Assembly: GCA_019056435.1 (NCBI GenBank) | Contig: CP077641.1 | Location: 3,100,001-3,164,000 of the forward strand | From: Stutzerimonas stutzeri | GTDB taxonomy: Bacteria > Pseudomonadota > Gammaproteobacteria > Pseudomonadales > Pseudomonadaceae | DNA: 64,000 nt | Direction: 5' to 3' | Shown here: piece by piece, positions 26,696-36,159 of the stretch | Position numbering within the stretch: the stretch's first letter is position 1 | Layout: each line of letters begins with the position of its first letter | The notes under the pieces: generated by a model | Told to the model about the DNA's origin: nothing | The model's database searches: none | Seen by the model: only the letters and a program-made list of their open reading frames with translations | Made by a program: the position numbers and the translations under genes

Positions 26696-27873
26696 ATGCC
26701 AACAATCAGCTCCATCTCAGTGACAGCAGCTCGTGTCCCACTTGACCGGGTCACTTCGTTTTCCAATCGCACCGTCCATGCCCGCGATTATGGATTGGTA
26801 AAAGTGACGTCTACCGAAGGGCATACCGGCATCGGCTTTTGCTATGTCGGTAGCACTGGCGGCGAATTGCTACCGGTGGCGGTGGAAGCGCTGCTCGCAC
26901 CCGTGCTGTTGGGCCGTGATTCGCTGGACGTTGAGGCGCTCTGGAGGGAGATGTACCAGGAGGCGCTCCTGCAAGGTCGGGCCGGGGTTGTCATGCGGGC
27001 AATCAGCATTCTCGATACGGCGCTTTGGGACCTCAACGCGCGCTCGGCTGGACTTCCTTTGCACCGATACCTCGGCGCCGCCAGCGCTGAAAGAGTTCTG
27101 GCCTACGCCAGCGGCGGGTACTACCTCGAAGGTAAAACACCGGAAAAGCTCGGGGAGGAGATGGCCCATTACGTTTCGCTTGGTTTCAAGGCGGTGAAGA
27201 TGAAGACCGGGCGCCTTTCACCGCGAGATGAAGAGGCCCGGGTCGCGGCGGCACGTGAGGCAGTGGGACCAGACGTCGAGCTGATGCTCGATGTCAATAA
27301 CGGCTGGAGCGATGTGACCGAGGCGCTGCAGTACGTGCGCCGGTTCGAGCGCTACGGGCCGAGCTTCATCGAAGAGCCATTTCTGGTTGACGACATCGAC
27401 AGCCATGCGCGCCTGGCTCGAGCCACACCTATCCCGATCGCCACGGGGGAGGTGGAAGCTGGCCGCTGGCGGCACAAGGAGCTACTCGACAAGGGCGGAG
27501 CAGCCATCCTGCAGACCGACGCGGTAGTTTGCGGTGGCATCACCGAATGGCGGCGGATAGCCGCAATGGCTGCTGGATATGGGGTGCCCATGTACCCCAC
27601 TGGTTTCACGACGTGCATGCCCCGCTTGTCGCCGCCACGCCAAATGCCCGTTACGTCGAGTTCTTCTGGGACGATCAGGTACTCAATTTCCGCCGGCTGA
27701 TCGACCGTCAGCTGGAGCAGGAGAATGGCTATATCAAGCTACACCAGACGCCAGGGCTCGGTTTCGACTTCGACGAGCAGGCGGTCGCCCGATACTCAAT
27801 CGCCGCAGGCGGCCAGACCTGGCGGACCGTTGAAAAAACAATCTTTGAACTCTCTTTGACGTACCCGCTTTAG
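26696..27873 (+). CDS. mandelate racemase/muconate lactonizing (enolase superfamily) dehydratase (frameshifted)
   Basis: About 392 residues after joining two frames at the C run 27595-27598. The catalytic base motif VKMKTG (KxK) is at about residues 163-168. Metal ligands are in LMLDVNNGW, FIEEPFLVDD and TGEVEAGR. The Asp of the His-Asp dyad is in LQTDAVVCGG and its His lies just after the break (WFHDVHAP). This residue set is that of acid-sugar dehydratases of the mandelate racemase subgroup. It starts the plus-strand operon under LacI-type operators. Two unrelated dehydratases in one cluster may act on different epimers. The exact substrate cannot be read from sequence. Confidence 0.85.
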
Positions 27874-27957
27874 TCGGCGGTCGCAGCTACCCCTGACCAT
27901 GTCGGGCCCGACGGCCGGACACCATAAGTCCAACAAGAAGAACGTGGAGTTAGCGAA

Positions 27958-28935
27958 ATGAAGATCACCAACAAACTGTCCGTAGCTGTCATTTCTGCCA
28001 TGACGGTGTTTTCTGTGTCGCTTGGCGCCCAAGCGGAATATGTCGCTGGCGACGAGATTGCCGTGTTGCAGGGCTTCAAACCTGGTGGCGGAAGCGATGT
28101 CCTCGCGCAGCTGGTACAGCCATACCTGACCAAAAGTCTCGGTGTGAATTTTGTCAACGAATACATCCCGGGCGCCACCGGTGCGATTGCCTGGACACGC
28201 TTGGCCCGGCAGTCAAAGAAAGATGGATCGGTTATCAGCATCACCAATACGCCGATGCTGATGACCAACTACATCATGAACGACGCTATCACCTACAACA
28301 TCAAGGACCTGACTCCCATTGCCAATGTCGTGACCGACCCGGGTATAGCCGTGGTTGCCAAGGACAGCCCTTACAACACCATCGAGGATCTGCTCGCCGC
28401 AGCGAAGGCGAAGCCCGGCCGGATCACTGTCGGCAATTCGGGCATGGGTGGTGACGATTTCTTTACGACCTTGTTGCTTGAGAAGGAAACCGGATTGTCG
28501 TTCAAGAAGGTGCCTTTCCAGGGGGATGGACCTTCAGCCACCGCCGCCATGGGCAACAAGATCGACGTCAGTTTCAACAATGTGGGCACGGTCTACAGCC
28601 AAGTCGAGAGTGGCAATCTAAAGGCACTGGCGGTGTTTTCGGACAAGCGTGTCGACAGCCTGCCCGAGGTGCCGACCCTCAAGGAGAAGGGCATCGATCT
28701 GGTTGCTGGCTCGTCGCGCGGCTACAGCGCCCCGGCCGGTATCCCAGACGAGGCGCGCGATCAGTTGGTTGCCGCGTTCGAGGCGCTACGAACCAACGAA
28801 ACCTTTCTTGAGGACGCCAGGAAGCGAGCCCTGAACATCGACATCGTGACGGGCGATGAATACGGGGAGATGTTCAAGAACATGGAAACGGAGTTCCAAG
28901 GGATTTGGAAGGAAGTCGGTAGCAAGCAGCAGTGA
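27958..28935 (+). CDS. tripartite tricarboxylate transporter substrate-binding protein (TctC family)
   Basis: 325 residues with a signal peptide (MKITNKLSVAVISAMTVFSV, cut near AQA-EYVAG). The binding-protein motifs GGGSDVLAQL, VNEYIPGATGAIAWTRLARQ, TPIANVVTDPGIAVVAKDSP and VPFQGDGPSATAAMGNKIDV are those of TctC (BugT-like) proteins, which trap carboxylates in the periplasm. It comes before tctB and tctA in the normal gene order. The cargo is inferred to be the sugar acid degraded by the surrounding enzymes. Confidence 0.92.
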   Translation: MKITNKLSVAVISAMTVFSVSLGAQAEYVAGDEIAVLQGFKPGGGSDVLAQLVQPYLTKSLGVNFVNEYIPGATGAIAWTRLARQSKKDGSVISITNTPMLMTNYIMNDAITYNIKDLTPIANVVTDPGIAVVAKDSPYNTIEDLLAAAKAKPGRITVGNSGMGGDDFFTTLLLEKETGLSFKKVPFQGDGPSATAAMGNKIDVSFNNVGTVYSQVESGNLKALAVFSDKRVDSLPEVPTLKEKGIDLVAGSSRGYSAPAGIPDEARDQLVAAFEALRTNETFLEDARKRALNIDIVTGDEYGEMFKNMETEFQGIWKEVGSKQQ

Positions 28936-28967
28936 AGCCACTCCGGACGCAACGAGGGAAGACGCCC

Positions 28968-29453
28968 ATGAACAAGAACAGATTGGCGCTCGGGGTCTTC
29001 GGTATGGCCCTGGCAGCAACATTTTTCATCCATGGCCAGGGTTACCCGGAGGCAGCTGCGCAAATGCCGCTGATCTATTCGGTGCTCGTTGGGCTGCTCT
29101 CATTGGCGATGGTGTGTTCGGAGTTGCTACGCCTAAAGCCATCGAGGCAAAGGGACCGGGAGCGCTCGACCGCCAATGGTGAGGGGGCGGCCGAGGAGGA
29201 GGTGGTCGCTCGGCCTCGCTACGCAGTCACCGCGGGTGTATTCCTTCTCGCAGCCGCCTATGTCGCGACTATCACCTCACTTGGTTACCTGCTGTCGACG
29301 GCGCTTTTCATGGCGATAGCGCTGCTATTGATCCGCACGGTCTCGGTGCGCTTCTCGGTAATGGGCACTGCGGTACTCATGGCCGTGGTGTGTCTGGTGT
29401 TCATCGAGTTTCTGGGTTTGCCCGTGCCCTTCCTGCCTTCGGCGATTTCTTGA
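28968..29453 (+). CDS. tripartite tricarboxylate transporter small membrane subunit (TctB family)
   Basis: 161 residues from the ATG at 28968 (GAGGGAAG upstream). It has about four hydrophobic segments: the N-terminal RLALGVFGMALAATFFIHGQ, one near AQMPLIYSVLVGLLSLAMV, then after a charged loop VTAGVFLLAAAYVATITSLG and LLSTALFMAIALLLI. The size and topology fit TctB, the poorly conserved partner of TctA. It lies between tctC and tctA. Confidence 0.88.
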   Translation: MNKNRLALGVFGMALAATFFIHGQGYPEAAAQMPLIYSVLVGLLSLAMVCSELLRLKPSRQRDRERSTANGEGAAEEEVVARPRYAVTAGVFLLAAAYVATITSLGYLLSTALFMAIALLLIRTVSVRFSVMGTAVLMAVVCLVFIEFLGLPVPFLPSAIS

Positions 29454-29486
29454 TCGCTGCCTACTGCTACAGAAGAGGCATATCTC

Positions 29487-30994
29487 ATGGAAAGTTCGAT
29501 CGTCATGATCGGGTTGGCCAATGTGCTAACCCTGACCAACTTCGCTGCCATATTTGGCGGCATCTTGCTGGGGCTGTTCGTTGGCGCGATGCCCGGCCTG
29601 TCAGCCACCATGGCGTTGGCATTGCTGCTGCCCCTGACATTCAACATGGACACAGGGACGGGGCTCAGCATGTTGGCCTCGCTGTACGTCGGTGCGTCCT
29701 ACGGGGGTCGATCGCAGCGATTCTTTTGCGCACGCCGGGTACACCGTCGGCCGCTGCGACGGTATTGGACGGCTTTCCAATGTCCCAGCAAGGGCAGGCG
29801 GGGAAGGCGCTCGGTATTTCACTGTTCGCATCGTTTATCGGCGGCACGATCAGCGGTATTGCACTGCTCATGGCCGCACCGCTACTGGGCAAGATCGTGG
29901 TGGAATTCGGGCCTATCGAATTGTTCGCGATTGCCGTCCTCGGCATCACGATCATTGGCTCGCTGGCCCAGGGTTCGGTCGTGAACGGGCTGTTCTCGGG
30001 CGGCGTCGGCCTTTTGATCAGCACCGTAGGAATGGACCTGACCACCGGCACGCCGCGTATGGCCTTCGGCAACATCAATCTGTTCTCCGGAATCAGTTTC
30101 ACCGTGGCACTGATTGGTCTGTTCTCGATCCCGCAGGCGCTGTCATTGATCGAGAATTCCCACGGAGCCGCGAAGGTCGCCAGTCGCATCACCGACCGGT
30201 TGATTCCAAGGTTCTCGGAACTGAAGGCGCTGATGCCCAACATCCTGCGCTCGAGTGGCATTGGAGTCGTTGTCGGACTCATTCCGGGTACGGGCGGGGA
30301 TACCGCCAGTTGGTTTGCCTATAACGAGGCCAAACGATTCGCCAAGGATAAGAGCCGCTTCGGCAATGGCGACCCGGCTGGGGTTGCCGCCCCGGAAGCG
30401 GCCAATAACGCAGTGGTTGGCGGGGCGTTGATCCCGACTATCGCCCTGGGAATCCCCGGCAGCTCGGCCACTGCCATTCTGCTTGGCGCGCTCATGGTTC
30501 AGGGCATCCTGCCGGGCCCCAATCTACTCAGCGACTACGGCGACGTTACCTATACGCTGATCTGGGCGGTGATTTTTGCCAACGTGGGTTTGCTTGGCGT
30601 CGGCCTGATGTTCACCAAGGCCAGCGTGGCGGTCACGCGCGTCCCGGATGGCTTCATAGCCTGTTCGATCATTGCCCTCTGCATCATCGGCGCGTACGCG
30701 ATCAACAACAGTTTGTTCGAGGTTGGCCTGATGCTGGGCTTCGGCCTGTTCGGCTACTGGCTGGCCAAGGCAGGCGTATCGCCAGCTCCGATGGTCATCG
30801 GTTTGATCCTGGGGCCGGTCATGGAGAACGGATTTCATCAATCGATGCTGATTGGCAACGGCGATTATCGGATTTTCCTGTCCAGCCCGATCGCTGTGGT
30901 GCTGCTGGGTATCGCCGTGTTCTCCATTTTGCAGGCGACGCCTGTGTTCCGCTGGTTGCTATTGCCACTTCGACGTCGTGTTCAACACCCCTGA
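29487..30994 (+). CDS. tripartite tricarboxylate transporter large permease (TctA family; frameshifted)
   Basis: About 500 residues once one G is added to the G run at 29703-29707: ASLYVGASYGG then continues as SIAAILLRTPGTPSAAATVL. Signature motifs are GAMPGLSATMALALLLPLTF, VVVGLIPGTGGDTASWFAYN and AAPEAANNAVVGGALIPTIA. It has about eleven membrane segments. With TctB it forms the sodium- or proton-driven permease that takes cargo from the binding protein. The upstream small subunit ends 33 nt before its ATG. Confidence 0.9.
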
Positions 30995-31049
30995 ACGTGC
31001 ACCGGCGGCTTGCAGGCTGCCGGGCCCCACTGGAAACGAGGAGAGAGCC

Positions 31050-31964
31050 ATGAGTCATGAGAACGGCCGCGTCTGGTCGCCAGTGATCACACCGTTTGCA
31101 GCAGATCGGTCGCCGGACATAGACCTCTACGTGAAGCATTGCCGTTGGCTGGCGGAGAACGACGTCGGGCTTGCCGTGTTCGGCACCAATTCGGAGGCCA
31201 ATTCACTTGGGCTCGAAGAGAAAAACCCAGCTACTTGATGCGCTTGTCGAGGCGGGCATTGCCGCCGACCGGCTGATGCCCGGGACGGGTGTCTGCGCGC
31301 TGCCGGATACCGTGGCGCTAACCCGTCACGCAGTCAGAATCGGCGTGTCTGGGGTGCTGATGCTGCCGCCGTTCTACTACAAGGGGTCGGTGACGAGGGG
31401 CTGTTCCGCTATTACAGCGAGGTTATGGAGCGTGTGGGTGACAGCCGTCTGCGCATCTACCTGTACCACATCCCTGCGGTTTCCCAGGTACCGCTTTCAC
31501 TGGACCTGATAGGGCGGCTGCTTGAGGCCTATCCGAACAACATCGTCGGCTTGAAGGACAGCTCCGGTGACTGGGCCAACACCCAGGCAGTTATCGAGCG
31601 CTTCGGCGCTCAGGGTTTCGACGTGTATGCAGGCAGCGAAACGTTCCTGCTGCAGACACTGCGTGCAGGCGGTGCCGGCTGCATTAGCGCCACGGCAAAC
31701 GTCAACCCACGCGCCATCTCGCAGTTGGGCAAGACCTGGCACGCTGATGATGCAGACCAGCAGCAGGCTGCGCTGGTGCGCATCCGCAAGATATTCGAGC
31801 GCTTCCCGGTCATCGCGGCGCTCAAGGCCGCGACTGCCCGTTACAGCCAAGACGAGCAATGGGCCGTGTTGCGGCCTCCGCTTGTCGAGCTGAACCCACA
31901 ACAGCGCGAGGACCTCTACGCGCTGCTCGATGAGGCCGGTTTCGACATGCCGGGCCTCGGCTAA
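31050..31964 (+). CDS. DapA family lyase/dehydratase of sugar-acid catabolism (two frameshifts)
   Basis: Three frame segments join at the A run 31221-31225 (one base too many) and the G run 31383-31386 (one too few), giving about 304 residues. The family motifs are RVWSPVITPFAADRSPDIDL, FGTNSEANSLGLEE, YLYHIPAVSQVPL with the catalytic tyrosine, and NIVGLKDSSGDW with the Schiff-base lysine. Members include 2-keto-3-deoxygluconate aldolase, N-acetylneuraminate lyase and 5-keto-4-deoxyglucarate dehydratase. Here it probably acts on the keto-deoxy acid made by the dehydratases. The start ATG has GAGGAGAG upstream. Confidence 0.82.
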
Positions 31965-31983
31965 ACGCTGACTGGAGCGAGCA

Positions 31984-32996
31984 ATGCACAAGAAACGTAT
32001 CGTCGCCCTGCGCCGTTTGAAGACGCCACATCTTCAGAGACTGCGTGAAGAATTCGAGGTGGCCTACTTCGAGGTGCCGGAACAGGAACCCGAAGCGGTC
32101 AGCGCCGCCCTGAGCCAAGCGCATGGATTGATTGGCGGCAAACTGCAGGTTTCTCCAGCTTTGCTCGAAGAGGCGCCAATGCTCGAGGCCATTGCGACCA
32201 TCTCGGTGGGCTATGACAACCTGCCGGTAGCCGACATGACCCGACGTGGCATCGTGCTGACCAACACGCCGGACGTGTTGACCGAAACCACCGCCGATAC
32301 CGGGTTCCTGTTGATCATGGCCAGCGCCCGGCGCGCCGTGGAGTTGGCCAACCTGGTCCGAGAGGGGCGCTGGACAGAGCATGTCGGTGAGCCTCACTTC
32401 GGCCATGACGTGCACGGCAAGACACTTGGCCTGGTCGGGTTTGGGCGCATCGGACAGGCCGTAGCCCGGCGCGCGCAGGGCTTCAATATGCGTGTGCTAT
32501 ACAGCAACGCGTCCCCAAGCCTGAGCTTGAAGAACAGTGGGGTGTACAGCGCTGTACCCTCGATCAGCTGCTGACCGAGTCGGACTTCGTTTGCCTGACC
32601 GTACCGCTGACTGAACAGACCGATCACCTGCTTGGATATGAGCAGTGCCGCGCAATGAAGCGATCAGCGTTTCTGATCAACATTTCCCGCGGCCGGGTGG
32701 TCGACGAAGCCGGTCTGATTCGGGCACTTGAGGACCGACTGATAGCCGGGGCGGGGCTGGATGTCTTCGAGCAGGAGCCGCTGTCGGCCGACTCGCCGCT
32801 GCTGCGCATGGATAACGTGGTAACGCTCCCGCACATCGGCTCGGCCACACATGAAACGCGTGAAGCGATGGCGCGGTGCGCGGTCGAGAATATTTGCCAG
32901 GCGCTGCGAGGCGAGCGGCCTCGCGACTTGGTCAACCCTCAAGCGCGCCCGAACGGCTTCGCCCAGCCGCAGGAACAGCCAGTCAATGCCAAGTAG
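31984..32996 (+). CDS. D-2-hydroxyacid dehydrogenase (GhrB/TkrA-like; frameshifted)
   Basis: About 337 residues after adding one C at 32513-32516. The substrate domain has [20 protein letters not shown]. The nucleotide-binding domain has [20 protein letters not shown]. The later motifs are [32 protein letters not shown] and [16 protein letters not shown] with the catalytic histidine; the arginine and glutamate are also in place. Such enzymes reduce glyoxylate, hydroxypyruvate or 2-keto-aldonates with NAD(P)H. It lies 19 nt after the DapA-family gene and overlaps the next gene by 11 nt, so it is within one operon. Confidence 0.86.
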
Positions 32997-34157
32997 CCAA
33001 TCGCGACGCTTGGCGTCGATTCTCAACCTGCACGATCTCGAGCGCGCGGCCAAGCGCCATCTGCCTCGGCCGATCTATGGATATATAGCCAACGTGGCCG
33101 AGGACGGGCATACCGCGCGGGCGAATCGCAGCGCCTTCGATGCCTACTCCTTCCTGCCGCGCGCACTGGTTGATGTATCCACCATCTCCTGGAAACCGAA
33201 CTACTTGGCCGGCGCTATGCGTTGCCGGTAGGAATCGCCCCAATGGGCATCAGCGCGCTGTCGGCCTATCGAGGTGACCTGGTCCAGGCACAAGCGGCTT
33301 CCAAGGCCGACATTCCGATGATTCTCAGCGGAAGCTCGCTGATCCGCATGGAGGAAGTCCTGAACACCGGCAAGACAGACTGGTTCCAGGCCTACCTGCC
33401 GGGCGATCACGCAGGCATCGAGGCGCTGATCGAGCGCGTGCACAAGGCCGGCTTCGACAAGCTGGTCATCACCGTCGATTACCCGGTACCGCCAAACAGC
33501 GATAACAACACCCGTTCCGGCTTCAGCTCGCCGTTGCGCCCCAGTCTGCGCCTGGCCTATGACGGGCTGGTCAGGCCGCGCTGGCTGTTCGGTACCTTCC
33601 TGCGCACCTTGATCAACCACGGTATGCCCCACTTCGAGAACAACTACGCCACACGGGGCATCGCGATCATATCGGGCAATGTGAAACGGGACTTTTCCGG
33701 TCGCAGCCACCTCAACTGGAGCTATCTTGAACTGGTGCGGCGGTTATGGCCGGGCAAGCTGGTCGTCAAGGGCATTCTCCACCCTGATGATGCCCGCAGG
33801 GCTCGCGATATCGGTGCCGATGCGATCATCGTGTCCAACCACGGCGGTCGGCAGCTTGACGGCACCGTCTCGGCATTGGACGCGTTGCCTGGCGTTGTGG
33901 CAGCGACCGACGGGCTGCCGGTCATGGTCGACAGCGGGTTTCGTCGAGGAACGGACGTGCTGAAGGCACTGGCATTGGGCGCATGCTTTGTTTTCATCGG
34001 GCGGCCCTTCAATTACGCCGCGGCATATGCCGGAGAAGAGGGCGTATCTCACACGATTGGCCTGTTAAAGGCCGAGCTGCTGCGGGACATGGCACTGCTG
34101 GGCCTGACCCGGATCGATGAGGTTACCCGGGACTGCCTGGTCAATAACAATAAATAG
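32986..34157 (+). CDS. FMN-dependent alpha-hydroxy-acid dehydrogenase (LldD/MdlB-like; frameshifted)
   Basis: About 390 residues starting [20 protein letters not shown] after adding one A at 33193-33195. FMN and substrate motifs are [65 protein letters not shown] and [13 protein letters not shown] with the active-site His and Arg, then [20 protein letters not shown]. The family oxidises L-lactate, mandelate or glycolate and passes electrons to quinones. A membrane-linked oxidase next to a cytosolic reductase suggests interconversion of a 2-hydroxy acid and its keto acid. Confidence 0.88.
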
Positions 34158-34181
34158 CATACCGCCGGTATCGGAGGGCTT

Positions 34182-34640
34182 ATGGGACGCGGACTGTTAT
34201 CGGGGCTGTGGGACGTCGAGGCGGCTATCTACACAGGGCCCCCTCCCGCGGAAGATCGTAGCGATTGTGTGCATCAGCGAACGGAGGAGGCGCTGCGTGC
34301 CGCACGTTGCGAGGCCGAACGGAACGGGTGGGCGGTGTCGATCGCCATTGTCAGTTCTCGAGGAGAGCCCCTTGGTTTGGTTAAGCTCGACGGCAGTCCT
34401 CCTGACAGCTCGCGATGCGCCATCGCCAAGGCTCAGCAGGCAGCCGCCATTGAACAGCGAGGGCTGACCGAAGAAACGGCGTTCATGGGGCAGGCGGCAA
34501 CGGTCCTCTCTTCATCTGGAGCCACATCGATTCACATCGATGACAGATGCGTTATTGCCATTGGGGTCGATGGCGAAGATCACGTCGATGCCACGCTGCT
34601 CGCCAAGACCGCAGCGCATGCATTTATGCGAGCCTGCTAG
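34182..34640 (+). CDS. GlcG/HbpS family protein
   Basis: 152 residues. The core EEALRAARCEAERNGWAVSI, then AIVSSRGEPLGLVKLDGSPP and KAQQAAAIEQ follows the GlcG/HbpS (DUF336) pattern. GlcG-like proteins commonly accompany FMN-dependent hydroxyacid oxidases such as glycolate oxidase, with no settled biochemical role. Here the gene directly follows the LldD-like gene, the expected context. It has no signal peptide. The first 25 residues do not resemble the family, so the true start could be slightly downstream. Confidence 0.7.
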   Translation: MGRGLLSGLWDVEAAIYTGPPPAEDRSDCVHQRTEEALRAARCEAERNGWAVSIAIVSSRGEPLGLVKLDGSPPDSSRCAIAKAQQAAAIEQRGLTEETAFMGQAATVLSSSGATSIHIDDRCVIAIGVDGEDHVDATLLAKTAAHAFMRAC

Positions 34641-34662
34641 CAATCTATACCTCGAGGGCACC

Positions 34663-35435
34663 GTGTTGATTGATGACAGACCGAAAGTCGCGCTAGTCAC
34701 CGGTGCCGGCAGCGGGATCGGCAGGGCCGCCGCCATCGCGCTGGCCGGTGGTGGGTACATCGTTATCCTGGCTGGACGGCGCATGGAGCGCTTGCAGAAC
34801 GTCCAGGCTGAGATTGAAGCCCGTTTCGGCTCGCAGAATCCGCCGTACCCGATAGCCACCGATGTCAGCGATGCAGATCAGGTCGCCAGGCTGTTCGACG
34901 AATTGCAGCGTCGATACCGGCGCCTGGATCTGCTGTTCAACAACGCAGGCCGAGGTAATCCGCCGGGCTCGTTCCTCGATTGGTCGGCGCACCAATGGCA
35001 GGAGGTGGTCGGCACCAACATCAACGGCATGTTCTATTGCCTTCAGGCAGCGTTCAGGCTGATGAGCACGCAGACTCCACGCGGCGGTCGAATAATCAAC
35101 AATGGCTCCCTCGCAGCGCACCCCCCCGCCCGAATTCTCCCGCCTATACGGCGACCAAGCACGCCGTTACCGGCCTGACAAAGGCGGCTTCTCTGGACGG
35201 CCGTCAGTACGACATTGCGGTGGGGCAGATCGATATTGGTAACGCTATGAGTGAATTGGCCGGACGCATGGCCGACGGCGTCCCTCAAGCCAACGGTGAG
35301 ATCAGCGCCGAGCCGCTAATCGACGTGGAACTGGTCGGGCAGGCAGTGCTGCGAATGGCGAACCTTCCGCTTGAGGCCAATGTGCTCTTCCAGACCCTTA
35401 TGGCCACGAAGATGCCGTTCGTAGGCCGGGGCTAA
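34663..35435 (+). CDS. short-chain dehydrogenase/reductase (frameshifted)
   Basis: About 257 residues from a GTG at 34663 (GAGG 5 nt upstream). The NAD(P) motif is [20 protein letters not shown] and the structural motif is [12 protein letters not shown]. After the C run at 35121-35127, which needs one more C, the catalytic Tyr and Lys appear in [23 protein letters not shown] enzymes in sugar-acid clusters oxidise 2-keto-3-deoxy acids to diketo acids that FAH proteins then split. That gives a plausible role with the FAH gene of this cluster. It is the last gene of the plus-strand operon. Confidence 0.85.
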
Positions 35436-35713
35436 CGCCGGCAACGATGCCTGAAGATAGCGACGGTGCGCCCAACGGCCGTGGCGCAGAGCAGAATCAT
35501 TGTGCGAAGGACCAAGCGCTGCAGCGCCATGGCTGCTGGCCCAGTGCCGATTGATGGGACGCAAGCGGCCGCCCAATCGAGCCCGCGGCCTGCAACCTCG
35601 GCTATTCGCTCTGCCTGACCGCCGCTCGGCTACTTTTCGTACAAAGGCGAGATAATTCTTGACTTCTAGCCATTCAGGCGCAGAGTTTGTTAAGTACTGT
35701 AAAAATCCCCTTG

Positions 35714-36064
35714 GGCTTGGCTGGATTTGGTTTTCCGGCGCTTGTCATGCCGCGCTTGCCGTTCGATTGGCTAGGCATGCTGAAGCTGGCGTTGGATATT
35801 CACGAAACCGATAAGCAGTACAGGATTTCCCTCGACGGGCCCGGTGTCGAGGAAAAGAACATCTAGATCACGCCCGACAACGACGTGCCGATGGTGCGAG
35901 GTGAAAGCGCCAGGAGCAAGAGAAGAGCGAAGCGGCTTTTCTCGTGTCGAACGTGCCTACGGCAGTTTCCAGTGTGCACTGAACCTGCCCGACGATGCCC
36001 ACTAGGATTCGAAGCGCGAAGCAAGTGCACCGAAGCACGGCCGTTCGATTCCGATTGAGCTGAG
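35714..36064 (+). pseudogene. broken small heat-shock protein Hsp20 (sHsp20-GI-like)
   Basis: Across several frames the plus strand encodes GFGFPALVMPRLPFDWLGML, KLALDIHETDKQYRISLDGP and GVEEKNI, a stop, then ITPDNDVPMVRGE. After a frame change comes RVERAYGSFQCALNLPDDAH, a stop, then REASAPKHGRSIPIE. This is an alpha-crystallin domain close to the sHsp20 that precedes clpG/clpK in the transmissible locus of stress tolerance. Two stop codons, at least one frameshift and a lost N-terminus show real decay, unlike the single-base breaks elsewhere. Confidence 0.8.
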
Positions 36065-36159
36065 TCGGATATTCCATTGCGGTCGCCACGAAGTCCCATC
36101 AGGAGACGAGGTGCCGCGGCCTGCGGCCCTCGTCATCTCAATGACCAAGGAGCGTTCGC

